DNA from: Magnetococcales bacterium
GTDB lineage: Bacteria > Pseudomonadota > Magnetococcia > Magnetococcales > UBA8363
Direction of reading: 5' to 3'
Assembly: GCA_015232865.1 (NCBI GenBank)
Contig: JADFYU010000052.1
Coordinates: 1 to 16,571 of the forward strand
DNA: 16,571 nt
Part shown: positions 9,826-16,496 of the stretch, piece after piece
How the letters are laid out: the number at the start of each line of letters is the position of its first letter
Numbering within the stretch: position 1 is the first letter of the stretch
Notes under the pieces: model-generated
Database searches by the model: none
Told to the model about the DNA's origin: nothing
The model's input: the letters and a program-made list of their open reading frames with translations, nothing else
Translations under genes and position numbers: made by a program

Positions 9826-10314
9826 TTATGCTGATTTTTTTTGAATAATCTTATAGATACCCAGGCCAATCAACCCTGTTACGGCAAGAATGGGAAACCA
9901 CGAAATGCCCGCTCCGACAGCAACGCTTTTTCCTATGACAGAGGCAGAAGTAACACCAGCAGAAGCCGCCCCACCTTTTGCAGCAATACTCGTTGCACCT
10001 GCTGCAAAAGTACCTTTTCCGACAACCCCTGATTTAATACCGGCCGTAACACCATTTTTTCCTGCAACCGTTATGCCCTTCGCTGTTCCCCCGACTCCAC
10101 CCGCTGCCCCTGCTTTACACATTCCTCCCGCTTTACCCGCTGCCGGTCCGGCTGCTCCTTGTGTCATGGCCGATTGATTCATTCCAGTTTGACCAATAGC
10201 AGCATTTTTTGAAAAGGCTGCCCCACCCTTTGCCTTGGCCCCCATTCCTTTTCCACCTTGTGGACATAGAGTTCCCATCCCTCTCCCTTGTCCTCTCATC
10301 ATGTTTTGGTTCAT
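9826..10314 (-). CDS. Gly/Ala-rich protein with C-terminal membrane segment (MamD-like build)
   Basis: The protein has 162 residues from ATG 10314, with GGAGGG 7 nt upstream; a GTG immediately before it (10317) is closer to that site. The N-terminal two-thirds are low-complexity Gly/Ala/Lys, with Met/Gln-rich and Gly-rich pieces (MMRGQGRGMG, KGMGAKAKGG) and two cysteines. A Val/Thr/Ala-Gly-Lys stretch follows (about 80-130). The end, GAGISWFPILAVTGLIGLG then YKIIQKKSA, is a single hydrophobic span with a WFP motif and a basic tail. That matches the WGP-hydrophobic-Tyr/Lys end of MamD-type magnetosome proteins. It is the first of the three Gly-rich genes, downstream of a candidate promoter. 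Low complexity makes homology calls risky; scaffold, collagen-like or adhesive roles are also possible. Confidence 0.75.
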   Translation of the reverse strand: MNQNMMRGQGRGMGTLCPQGGKGMGAKAKGGAAFSKNAAIGQTGMNQSAMTQGAAGPAAGKAGGMCKAGAAGGVGGTAKGITVAGKNGVTAGIKSGVVGKGTFAAGATSIAAKGGAASAGVTSASVIGKSVAVGAGISWFPILAVTGLIGLGIYKIIQKKSA

Positions 10315-10341
10315 CACTTATCCCTCCATTTTCTGAATTTA

Positions 10342-10369
10342 ATCACAGTTCCACTATTAAATTTTTCAA
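10342..10369 (-). promoter_or_regulatory. Candidate sigma-70-type promoter of the Gly-rich cluster
   Basis: On the - strand, TTGAAA (10369-10364), a 16-nt spacer and TGTGAT (10347-10342) approximate -35 and -10 boxes, about 28 nt before ATG 10314. The -10 box is weak. No convincing -24/-12 (GG...GC) sigma-54 site was found here. Confidence 0.3.
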
Positions 10370-10388
10370 GAAAAAATGTGCAGAAAGC

Positions 10389-10643
10389 TTATAAATACTC
10401 ACGTTTTTGCTTTCTTTGAACACATTTCCACAATTCATTTGACAACCTTCTTGGCAAGTATTTCTGAATCCATTCATCCAGCTTCCGAACCGCAGGCTCA
10501 CTCGGTGTTCTGGGTAACTCGAAAAAACTGGCGACAATCCAACTCTCAACATTGATCATGTACCGACCGAGTTGCTGATCTACCCAATTATAAACGCAAA
10601 AATAATTATCATAATTTACAGAATATTTAATCATTTCACCCAT
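10389..10643 (-). CDS. Hypothetical 84-aa protein
   Basis: I do not recognise this gene. ATG 10643 has GTGGGG about 7 nt upstream; a second ATG at 10634 lacks room for a binding site. The predicted protein is mixed and globular-looking, with aromatic residues early (SVNYDNYFCVYNWVDQQLG) and a helical, basic C-terminal half (KLDEWIQKYLPRRLSNELWK). It has no membrane span or signal peptide. It is the first leftward gene from the AT-rich divergent region, 74 bp before the Gly-rich genes, and is balanced enough in composition to be coding. An overlapping ORF in another frame (10343-10552) is less protein-like. Confidence 0.45.
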   Translation of the reverse strand: MGEMIKYSVNYDNYFCVYNWVDQQLGRYMINVESWIVASFFELPRTPSEPAVRKLDEWIQKYLPRRLSNELWKCVQRKQKREYL

Positions 10644-10860
10644 TGATCAACCCCACGCTTGCATAGACATTTGCTCAGTACTTGCTTCTTTACATCTCAC
10701 AAAACATGCCAGGATAAGGCACTTTATAAATATTAAAATATTATATTTTATAACAATCACTTAAATATACTTACAAGAACGATCCCAACTTATTTTTACA
10801 GACCAGCCAGTGCCGCCATTAGACATTTATGGCTATTTAGGACACTATTGGAACATGAGA
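10644..10860. promoter_or_regulatory. AT-rich divergent intergenic region
   Basis: This strongly AT-rich stretch separates the leftward small-protein cluster from the rightward sigma-54 activator. It includes the exact palindrome TAAAATATTATATTTTA at 10734-10750. It probably holds promoters in both directions, and the palindrome could be an operator or a DNA-bending site. No clear sigma-54 -24/-12 element was found on either strand. Confidence 0.45.
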
Positions 10861-10882
10861 TGAAAAAATGGGAGGTTCAATG

Positions 10883-12232
10883 ATGGGTGTCACACCAAAA
10901 TCAGAACATTTAAAACACTTGGATGACATACCTGACCCAGCTGTTTTGCTGGACGACCGCTTTCAAATTATTGCCGCAAACAATGCCTACAAAGAGGCCT
11001 ACCACAATGGGCAGGAGGTATCAGGAGAAACGTGCTATAAATCCTCCCACGGTTATGACCAACCCTGCGACGAATCCGGCGAGAGTTGCCCACTAAAAAA
11101 CTGCATCAACACTGGCTCTACAGAACGGCTATTGCACATTCATCACTTTTCAAAGGGAAAAGAGTATGTCGATGTAAAGACCAGTCCGATCAAGGATGAA
11201 AAAGGAAAAACTCTTTATTACCAGGAGGTGCTCCGACAAACACTTATTGCCAGCGCCGAACCTAAAGCTTCCGGTCTGGTCGGAGTCAGTCCAAGCTTTA
11301 TCCAAATGCTCGATGAGGTGCACAAAGTAGCTCGAGAGACTGTGCCTGTGCTCTTACTTGGAGAATCAGGAACTGGAAAGGAGTTAATAGCGCGGGCACT
11401 GCATGACGCGAGTGATAGAGCAAATAAACCGTTTATCCCGGTTGAGTGCAGCGGGCTATCTGAAATGCTGTTTGAAAGCGAGCTGTTCGGGCACCACAAA
11501 GGGGCCTTTACAGGAGCCTTGTTTGATAAAGAGGGTCTTATTGAAGTGGCTCAAGGGGGAACCCTGTTTCTTGACGAGATTGGAGATGTCCCCCCCTCTT
11601 TACAGGTCAAACTGCTTCGTCTTCTGGAGTCTCGCACCTATCGAAAAGTGGGAGAAACAAAAACCAGACAGGCCAATTTCCGCCTTATTTGCGCAACCAA
11701 TCGAGATCTAAACGAAATGATGGAGAGTGGCAAGTTTCGTCAAGACTTGTACTATCGCATCAGTACCTTCCCTGTTTACCTTCCCTCTCTTCGAGAACGA
11801 CGGGAGGACATTTCCCTCCTGGCACAATCCATTTTGCTCCGAATTGCGCCGGATCAGAAAATCACCTTAACAGAGAAGGCCTCCGAGACACTCTCCCAGT
11901 ACGGTTTCCCAGGAAATATTCGAGAGATGGTCAACCTGCTTGAGCGAGCCAGAATTCGAGCAGGAGGAACACAATTAAGCAGCGCCCATTTTCCCGAACT
12001 TTTGACTGCGCCATTGCACAAACAGCAGAACAATAAAGAGGAAAACCCGATATGGAACCCGCAAGATGACATTATCTCGTTCAGAGAGTTGGAGTCTCGA
12101 TATCTCCGCCATTTACTAAAAACATTTTCAGGTACTCAAGCAGAGCTTGCCACACAACTCGGAATGAGTCACCGAACCTTGACCAGAAAAATTGGCTCTA
12201 CGATTGGAAAAAAAAGCTATAAAAACAATTAG
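10883..12232 (+). CDS. Sigma-54-dependent activator: Cys-rich PAS, AAA+, Fis-type HTH
   Basis: The protein has 449 residues. Start 10883 is chosen because GGGAGG (10870-10875) is 7 nt upstream; ATG 10880 and ATG 10868 are alternatives, but the last overlaps that site. An N-terminal PAS domain (about 10-120) holds C51, C62, C69 and C74 in a CYKSSHGYDQPC...CPLKNC pattern, possibly a metal or redox centre. The AAA+ domain has Walker A GESGTGKE (160-167), the sigma-54 contact loop GAFTGA (207-212), Walker B TLFLDEIGD (227-235) and an arginine-finger region (LRERRED). A Fis-type HTH (about 418-438) ends the protein. There is no receiver, so the signal must be sensed by the PAS domain rather than by phosphorylation. 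Being divergent from the Gly-rich cluster, it is a natural candidate regulator of it, but a target site was not seen. Confidence 0.93.
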   Translation: MGVTPKSEHLKHLDDIPDPAVLLDDRFQIIAANNAYKEAYHNGQEVSGETCYKSSHGYDQPCDESGESCPLKNCINTGSTERLLHIHHFSKGKEYVDVKTSPIKDEKGKTLYYQEVLRQTLIASAEPKASGLVGVSPSFIQMLDEVHKVARETVPVLLLGESGTGKELIARALHDASDRANKPFIPVECSGLSEMLFESELFGHHKGAFTGALFDKEGLIEVAQGGTLFLDEIGDVPPSLQVKLLRLLESRTYRKVGETKTRQANFRLICATNRDLNEMMESGKFRQDLYYRISTFPVYLPSLRERREDISLLAQSILLRIAPDQKITLTEKASETLSQYGFPGNIREMVNLLERARIRAGGTQLSSAHFPELLTAPLHKQQNNKEENPIWNPQDDIISFRELESRYLRHLLKTFSGTQAELATQLGMSHRTLTRKIGSTIGKKSYKNN

Positions 12233-12269
12233 GTTACAAATCACCCCGGAAAGGGCGGTTGGCGCATAT

Positions 12270-12293
12270 GTTCAACTGCCGAATTTAGGCTAA
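12270..12293 (+). repeat. Inverted repeat, right arm (IR-R)
   Basis: GTTCAACTGCCGAATTTAGG then CTAA; it is the inverted partner of 9202-9225, with one mismatch (C for T). It lies 37 bp after the sigma-54 activator stop, so the pair encloses exactly the activator and the small-protein cluster, about 3.09 kb. Confidence 0.8.
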
Positions 12294-12354
12294 TATTGCC
12301 TTTTCTGATTTTCCAAGATCTTTTGATGAGAAGTTATATTCCCCCAAGAGAGGA

Positions 12355-12398
12355 CGGCCAAACATCCAATCTCTGCATTCTGGATGAATGCTTGGCCG
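12355..12398. terminator. Hairpin between convergent genes
   Basis: CGGCCAA (12355-12361) pairs with TTGGCCG (12392-12398) and CATCCA (12363-12368) with TGGATG (12381-12386), separated by a small internal loop. It lies just past the chemoreceptor stop and between converging genes. No T-tract follows on either strand, so it may be a transcript-end stabiliser rather than an intrinsic terminator. Confidence 0.4.
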
Positions 12399-12406
12399 GG
12401 AGAGGT

Positions 12407-14434
12407 TTAAAATCGTTCAAAAGCGTCATCAGAAGGTTCATCTATAGCAGCTAGCTGGCGTGTGCGGGAGTCAGACGCCGAGAAACTGGAGATTGAACGG
12501 GAGGCTCTTTTAGCATTGCCCGGAGTTCTCTCTACAAGATGAGTATTATTTTCAGTGGAACCAAGATTGAAAAAGGAAATTTCTTGCTGCAGGGTATCGG
12601 CCTGGGCTGAGAGCTCCTCAGAGGTAGCAGCCATCTCTTCTGAAGCGCCAGCATTTCTCTGAATAACCTGATCCAACTGCTGAAGAGCAATGTTAATTTG
12701 TTCAGCTCCCTGGTTTTGTTCATTGCTAGAGGCAGCGATCTCTTGTACCAGGCTAGCTGTGCGCTCTATATCTGGTACCAGGCGGTTAATAATCTGACCA
12801 GTCTTCTCCGCCACCTCCACACTGGAAGCCGACAAGGCACTAATCTCCCCAGCCGCAGCCTGACTCCGCTCCGCTAGCTTTCGAACCTCAGCAGCCACCA
12901 CTGCGAACCCTTTACCATGCTCTCCAGCCCTTGCGGCCTCGATGGCGGCATTGAGAGCCAGCAAGTTGGTCTGGCGGGCAATCTCCTCGATAATGGAAAT
13001 TTTTCCGGCAATATCTTTCATAGCCGCGACGGCCTCTTCAACAGCCCGTCCCCCCCCTGCCGCATCTTTGGCTGCCTGACTGGAGATTGTTTCGGTCTGG
13101 GTGGCATTTTGGGCGTTCTGCTGAATATTGCCAGCCATTTCCTCCATAGCCGAAGAGGTCTGCTCAATAGAAGCCGCTTGCTCGGTGGCTCCTTGGGCCA
13201 TACCATTAGCGGCTTCTGAAAGCTCATTACTACCGGCGGCAACGTTGCCTGAGGCTACGGCAACATTATTGATTACCCCACGAAGCCGCCGCACCATACT
13301 GTTCAATGCTCCTACTAAATCACCGATCTCATCTTTCTGCTGAATGTCAAGTTCCTGTGAGAGGTCGCCTCCGGAGACTTGTTGAGCAAAATGGAGGCTG
13401 CGAAGAATAGGCCGGGTGATAGATCGGGTCAGAACAATGGTCAGTATCACTCCGATGATAAAGGCGATTACTGCGAATATGACAACTAGACTCCTGGTAT
13501 CCAGACCGTTTTTTACCATCTGATCTTCGGAAAGTATATTTTGTTGAACAGTATGAACCGCTTCTTTAAGCTTATTTTGTACTGTTTTTAACGATTTTTG
13601 GGTCTCTACGGAAAAAATAACTTCAGCCTGTTTCTTGCCCATCAACCGTTCATCGGCACGGTTTTGCATTTGCTTGAACACCTGACGGACTTCAGCCAAA
13701 ATTGGTAATGTGGCCTGACGGTAATGCTGTGCGGCTAAATCATGAGCGCCCTTGCTGAGATGAGCATTGATAGCCTGGCCGGTCTGGTGCAAACGTTCGT
13801 GGGGCTGTTTGATCAACCCCAAAAGTTGAGCCAACTTCGGATCGCTATCAGCCATTCTGCGGCCTTCCTCCCCGAAGATAAAACGTCCCATGCCGCAGCG
13901 GGTGTGGTCCAATTGTACACTGACCTTGCTCTCCTTGTTGAGAATGGCCCCCTGCACCTTTTCGGTCCAGGAAACATGATCAGTCTCCTTGCGGGCCAGA
14001 AAGGCTGGAAGGGCCGAGTCGGCCGGGACATAAACCTTCTGGATCTGGAGGGCCGACCCATGGAGATGTTTATGGGGCTCTTCCAAACTGTTCATGATTG
14101 GTCGTAGTGCCGGGATCAACTCTTCCGCCTTTTTGCGCCCGTCACCGTAGTACCATTGTCCAAATCCGCACTGAGTGTGATCCATTTGGACGTTCAGGGT
14201 CGTTATAGAATCATCGGTGATAAAGGCGCTGACCTTCCCAGCCCAGTTCAAGTGGTCCACCTCCCGCTGTAGCATTTCGCCACGTAGTCGGTTTCCCTCC
14301 ACCACTTCCAGCCCATCTTTCAACATGGAGGAAATTCCAAATATGGAGCGACCACTCACACCAGCTAGTAATAGCAAGACAACTCCGATTCCAATTGAGA
14401 GCTTAACCCCCAACTTCAAATCTTTCCAGTTCAT
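12407..14434 (-). CDS. Methyl-accepting chemotaxis protein with tandem periplasmic CZB domains
   Basis: This 675-residue chemoreceptor has a first membrane segment at about 12-30, a periplasmic region about 31-315 and a second membrane segment about 316-337. HAMP (about 338-390) and the cytoplasmic signalling domain follow, with the hairpin tip [20 protein letters not shown]. The periplasmic region contains two copies of the CZB zinc-binding signature. The first is H61-xx-W, C89-GFG-x-W and H121-xxx-H125; the second is H153-xx-W, C180-GMG-x-F and H212-xxx-H216. CZB is best known as a single cytoplasmic zinc or redox (hypochlorite) sensor in TlpD-type receptors, so the tandem external arrangement is uncommon. 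The C-terminus has no NWETF-like CheR tether. The signal would pass to CheA/CheW, which are not in this window. GGGG lies upstream of the ATG. Confidence 0.93.
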   Translation of the reverse strand: MNWKDLKLGVKLSIGIGVVLLLLAGVSGRSIFGISSMLKDGLEVVEGNRLRGEMLQREVDHLNWAGKVSAFITDDSITTLNVQMDHTQCGFGQWYYGDGRKKAEELIPALRPIMNSLEEPHKHLHGSALQIQKVYVPADSALPAFLARKETDHVSWTEKVQGAILNKESKVSVQLDHTRCGMGRFIFGEEGRRMADSDPKLAQLLGLIKQPHERLHQTGQAINAHLSKGAHDLAAQHYRQATLPILAEVRQVFKQMQNRADERLMGKKQAEVIFSVETQKSLKTVQNKLKEAVHTVQQNILSEDQMVKNGLDTRSLVVIFAVIAFIIGVILTIVLTRSITRPILRSLHFAQQVSGGDLSQELDIQQKDEIGDLVGALNSMVRRLRGVINNVAVASGNVAAGSNELSEAANGMAQGATEQAASIEQTSSAMEEMAGNIQQNAQNATQTETISSQAAKDAAGGGRAVEEAVAAMKDIAGKISIIEEIARQTNLLALNAAIEAARAGEHGKGFAVVAAEVRKLAERSQAAAGEISALSASSVEVAEKTGQIINRLVPDIERTASLVQEIAASSNEQNQGAEQINIALQQLDQVIQRNAGASEEMAATSEELSAQADTLQQEISFFNLGSTENNTHLVERTPGNAKRASRSISSFSASDSRTRQLAAIDEPSDDAFERF

Positions 14435-14775
14435 TAATCGACCCCTACTCTAGAAGCAAAAAAAACAAGTCCAGAACAGACCTGACAGGTAATTCTAACC
14501 TGATAATCTTACATTGTAAAATATACAAAACTGCGATGGCTAGATTTAGGAAGCAGAAGCGAAGGTCAAAATCCGCCAAAACAAACATTTGAACAATATG
14601 GTTGAGCAGGACCACCGAGGCGTGAAGCGGATCTTTGCGACAGAACCCATTTAATTGAAGCGGGAAAACTCAATCCATTGAGCAAAGTTGAATCGGCGTA
14701 GACACAATGTGGACATAACGGTACAAAAAACCAAAAATGGCTTAGACAAAAAAGCATGTATACCATTGATATAAT
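14435..14775. other. Non-coding stretch with possible insertion-sequence end relic
   Basis: I see no convincing gene here. On the - strand GGGTTCTGTCGCAAAGATCC (14648-14629) resembles terminal repeats of some IS families (IS6-like ends have GG-x-x-CTGT-x-GCAAA). The adjoining - strand frame reads HASVVLLNHIVQMF, which may be decayed sequence. No transposase ORF accompanies it. The region upstream of the chemoreceptor start must also contain its promoter, but no clear boxes were found. Confidence 0.3.
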
Positions 14776-14825
14776 TGGTGTCCCCGGCGCGATTTGAACG
14801 CACGGCCTACGGATTAGGAATCCGT
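14776..14825 (-). tRNA. tRNA-Arg(CCU) 3' fragment, integration (att) scar
   Basis: Read on the - strand, this is the 3' half of a tRNA. It holds an anticodon stem ACGGA/TCCGT around loop TTCCTAA (anticodon CCU), a 5-nt variable region AGGCC, and a T arm GTGCG-TTCAAAT-CGCGC. The 3' acceptor strand CGGGGAC, discriminator A and encoded CCA complete it. The matching 5' half (D arm and GTCCCCG acceptor strand) is absent beyond 14826. A displaced tRNA 3' end next to a tyrosine integrase is the classic mark of a tRNA-targeted integrated element. The broken side faces the integrase, so the element should extend to the right. Confidence 0.85.
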
Positions 14826-14963
14826 CAATATAACGTAAAACCTACACATATCTACACCACTCTCCAGGGCATATAATAATAAAAAACATTTTACAAATCA
14901 TAAACATCCGGGCTATTATCTGTCTCACACTACATTAGAGTCTTTTGCAGTTACAAAAGAGCA

Positions 14964-14986
14964 AAAGGAACCCCGAAAGGAACCCC
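14964..14986 (+). repeat. Tandem 11-bp direct repeat AAAGGAACCCC
   Basis: Two exact copies (14964-14974 and 14976-14986) are separated by one base, giving a 12-bp period. They sit 62 bp before the integrase start and near the att scar, which suits integrase or excisionase arm-type sites, though this is inferred. Confidence 0.75.
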
Positions 14987-14994
14987 AGAATTTT

Positions 14995-15021
14995 GGTTTA
15001 CGGACTTTTAATCCGTAGACC
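14995..15021 (+). promoter_or_regulatory. Hairpin in the integrase leader, resembles an anticodon arm
   Basis: GGTTTACGGA (14995-15004) pairs with TCCGTAGACC (15012-15021) over 10 bp with one G-U, around the 7-nt loop CTTTTAA. A smaller hairpin ACCC-AACA-GGGT (15019-15030) overlaps its 3' side and would compete. Its reverse complement strongly resembles the anticodon-arm part of the tRNA-Arg scar at 14804-14826. It could be a second att-like site, a relic of another tRNA or a translational control hairpin. Confidence 0.55.
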
Positions 15022-15047
15022 CAACAGGGTAAAAAAGGTGGATATTG

Positions 15048-16259
15048 ATGCCTAAATTTTCAGACCGATTTATTAAGTCCCTAAAAGCCAAACCTCAAAG
15101 ATATGATGTTCGTGAGGGAGCGGGGTTTGTCATCCGGATTTTTCCGAGTGGAGTTAAAACATGGTGTCTCGTTTATACCTTCATGGGAAAGAAGAAAAGA
15201 ATGGCCTTGGGCAATTACCCGGCCATGGCTCTGAAGGATGCCAGAGCACTGCATGGGGAAATGAGGGCCAGTCTTGATAAAGGCATTGACCCTGCCGAAC
15301 TCTCAAAGATAGCCAAACAGGAAGAGGATGCCTCCAGGAAAATCACCGTTGAATTTTTGGTAGGTGAGTACATTGAGCGTTGGGCAAAGCCAAGAAAACG
15401 CACCTGGAAGGAAGACGAACGAATGCTTTTAAAAGACGTTGTTCCTCGCTGGGGCAAAATGAGAGCAAAAGATGTCTCCAAGAAAGATATTCTCCGTCTT
15501 CTTGATGACCTCCTGGAGAGAGGAGCCACAACCACGGCAAACCGAACCCTGGCCGTTGTCAGGAAAATGTTTAATTGGGCGGTTGAGAGAGGGGAGCTAG
15601 ATTTGTCTCCCTGTGTTGGGATTCGGTCCCCATCCAAGGAAAACCGAAGAGAAAGGATATTGTCAGAGGATCAAATAAAATCATTCTGGGATGGGTTGGA
15701 AAAAGCCAGTATGACCGATGGAATGAGATTGGCCTTCAAACTGCAATTGTTGACCGCTCAGAGAAAAGGGGAAGTGATTGGCGCACCATGGTCTGAATTT
15801 GATCTGGAAAATGGCTGGTGGTTAATCCCGTCTGAACGGTCCAAGAATGGTGTGGCCAACCATGTCCCCCTCTCTAAAAAGGTTTTGATACTGCTTGGGG
15901 CTATTAAATTTCTTGCTGGTGATTCTCCATGGTTATTCCCTTCTGGCCGCACCCAAACCCACGTCATAGAAACCAGTGCAGACCACGCAATCAGGAACAA
16001 TCTTCAGCACTTCAACGCAGAGCAATTCACCCCCCATGATTTACGCCGCACTGCCGCCAGTCACATGACGAAAATGGGGATTTCTAGGCTGGTGGTGTCA
16101 AAGATACTCAACCATGTAGATAGCAGCGTCACGGCCATCTATGACCGGCACAGTTACGACAAAGAAAAAAGACACGCTATGGATGCCTGGGCCAGAAAGC
16201 TGGATGAGATTATTACAGGAAAGAAGGATTCAGAAATTTTAGAATTCAAAAGAAAATAA
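15048..16259 (+). CDS. Tyrosine-recombinase integrase, P4/DUF4102 type
   Basis: The protein has 403 residues. ATG 15048 is chosen because AAGGTG lies 7 nt upstream; the TTG just before it is closer. The N-terminal DUF4102 arm-binding domain (about 1-85) has the usual DVREGAGFVIRIFPSGVKTW and LGNYPAMALKDAR motifs. A SAM-like core-binding domain spans about 100-185, and the catalytic domain runs from about 205. Catalytic residues are visible: R239 (TAQRKGEV), K266 (SERSKNG), H330 and R333 (HDLRRTAAS), H356 (LNHVD) and Tyr in IYDRHSY (Y370, or Y365). The gene appears intact and of normal length. It integrates and excises the element by recombination at att sites, here very probably tRNA-Arg(CCU), whose 3' fragment lies about 220 bp upstream. 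It reads away from the scar, into the element. Confidence 0.97.
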   Translation: MPKFSDRFIKSLKAKPQRYDVREGAGFVIRIFPSGVKTWCLVYTFMGKKKRMALGNYPAMALKDARALHGEMRASLDKGIDPAELSKIAKQEEDASRKITVEFLVGEYIERWAKPRKRTWKEDERMLLKDVVPRWGKMRAKDVSKKDILRLLDDLLERGATTTANRTLAVVRKMFNWAVERGELDLSPCVGIRSPSKENRRERILSEDQIKSFWDGLEKASMTDGMRLAFKLQLLTAQRKGEVIGAPWSEFDLENGWWLIPSERSKNGVANHVPLSKKVLILLGAIKFLAGDSPWLFPSGRTQTHVIETSADHAIRNNLQHFNAEQFTPHDLRRTAASHMTKMGISRLVVSKILNHVDSSVTAIYDRHSYDKEKRHAMDAWARKLDEIITGKKDSEILEFKRK

Positions 16260-16261
16260 TT

Positions 16262-16291
16262 GCGTGGCAGGTGCTCGAACACCCGCCACGC
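16262..16291. terminator. Hairpin after the integrase
   Basis: GCGTGGCAGGTG (16262-16273) and CACCCGCCACGC (16280-16291) form a 12-bp stem with one A-C mismatch and the loop CTCGAA, two bases after the integrase stop. No T-tract follows on the + strand, but AATTATTTTCTTTT follows on the - strand, so it may act better on leftward transcripts. Confidence 0.55.
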
Positions 16292-16321
16292 ATATCACAA
16301 CAACACCTTGAGGGGCATACC

Positions 16322-16387
16322 GTGAGTAACAACAACGATAGCAAAAAAGAGACTAAAAATGTTGATAGGAGAGTTTTTCCGCCTTGA
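16322..16387 (+). CDS. Possible 21-aa ORF behind a good ribosome site
   Basis: GTG 16322 is preceded by GAGGGG at 6-nt spacing. The predicted product is short and polar (SNNNDSKKETKNVDRRVF) and overlaps the next ORF out of frame. It may be a small element gene, a leader for the next ORF or chance. The good binding site is the only evidence. Confidence 0.25.
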   Translation: MSNNNDSKKETKNVDRRVFPP

Positions 16388-16496
16388 TCATCTAATCGAC
16401 CGGGCAGACCAGACCGGGAACCGCTCAGATCTGAGGGAGGTTAAGAGGCAGTTTAAATCTCTAATTTGCTCTATTGAGTTTCAGATTTCGAACTGA
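16359..16496 (+). CDS. Possible 45-aa hypothetical protein of the integrated element
   Basis: I do not recognise it. The predicted product begins MLIGEFFRLDHLIDRAD, continues with a basic stretch (LREVKRQFKSL) and ends in EFQISN. The composition is protein-like and helical, but no strong ribosome site precedes ATG 16359. Its start overlaps the 21-aa ORF, so it could be translated by coupling or after a frameshift from that ORF. Small unknown genes are common after P4-type integrases. Confidence 0.3.
   Translation: MLIGEFFRLDHLIDRADQTGNRSDLREVKRQFKSLICSIEFQISN

Noticed and set aside
9890..10177. 95-aa Pro/Ala-rich ORF on the + strand
   Set aside because: It is the antisense of the Gly/Ala-rich gene; Gly codons read backwards give Pro and Ala. 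It has no ribosome site.
10343..10552. 69-aa - strand ORF overlapping the 84-aa unknown
   Set aside because: It overlaps in another frame, has no good ribosome site and covers the candidate promoter of the Gly-rich genes.
13742..14107. 121-aa + strand ORF
   Set aside because: It is antisense to the well-supported periplasmic CZB region of the chemoreceptor.
14566..14766. 66-aa - strand ORF before the chemoreceptor
   Set aside because: Its composition is rich in Cys, Ser, Phe and Trp without any recognisable fold, it has no ribosome site, and it runs over the possible IS-end relic.
14776..14825. Complete tRNA-Arg gene
   Set aside because: Only the anticodon arm, T arm and acceptor 3' strand are present; no D arm or 5' acceptor strand follows at 14826-14870.
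14964..14986. CRISPR-like repeat
   Set aside because: There are only two 11-bp copies with a one-base gap; no spacers and no cas genes.
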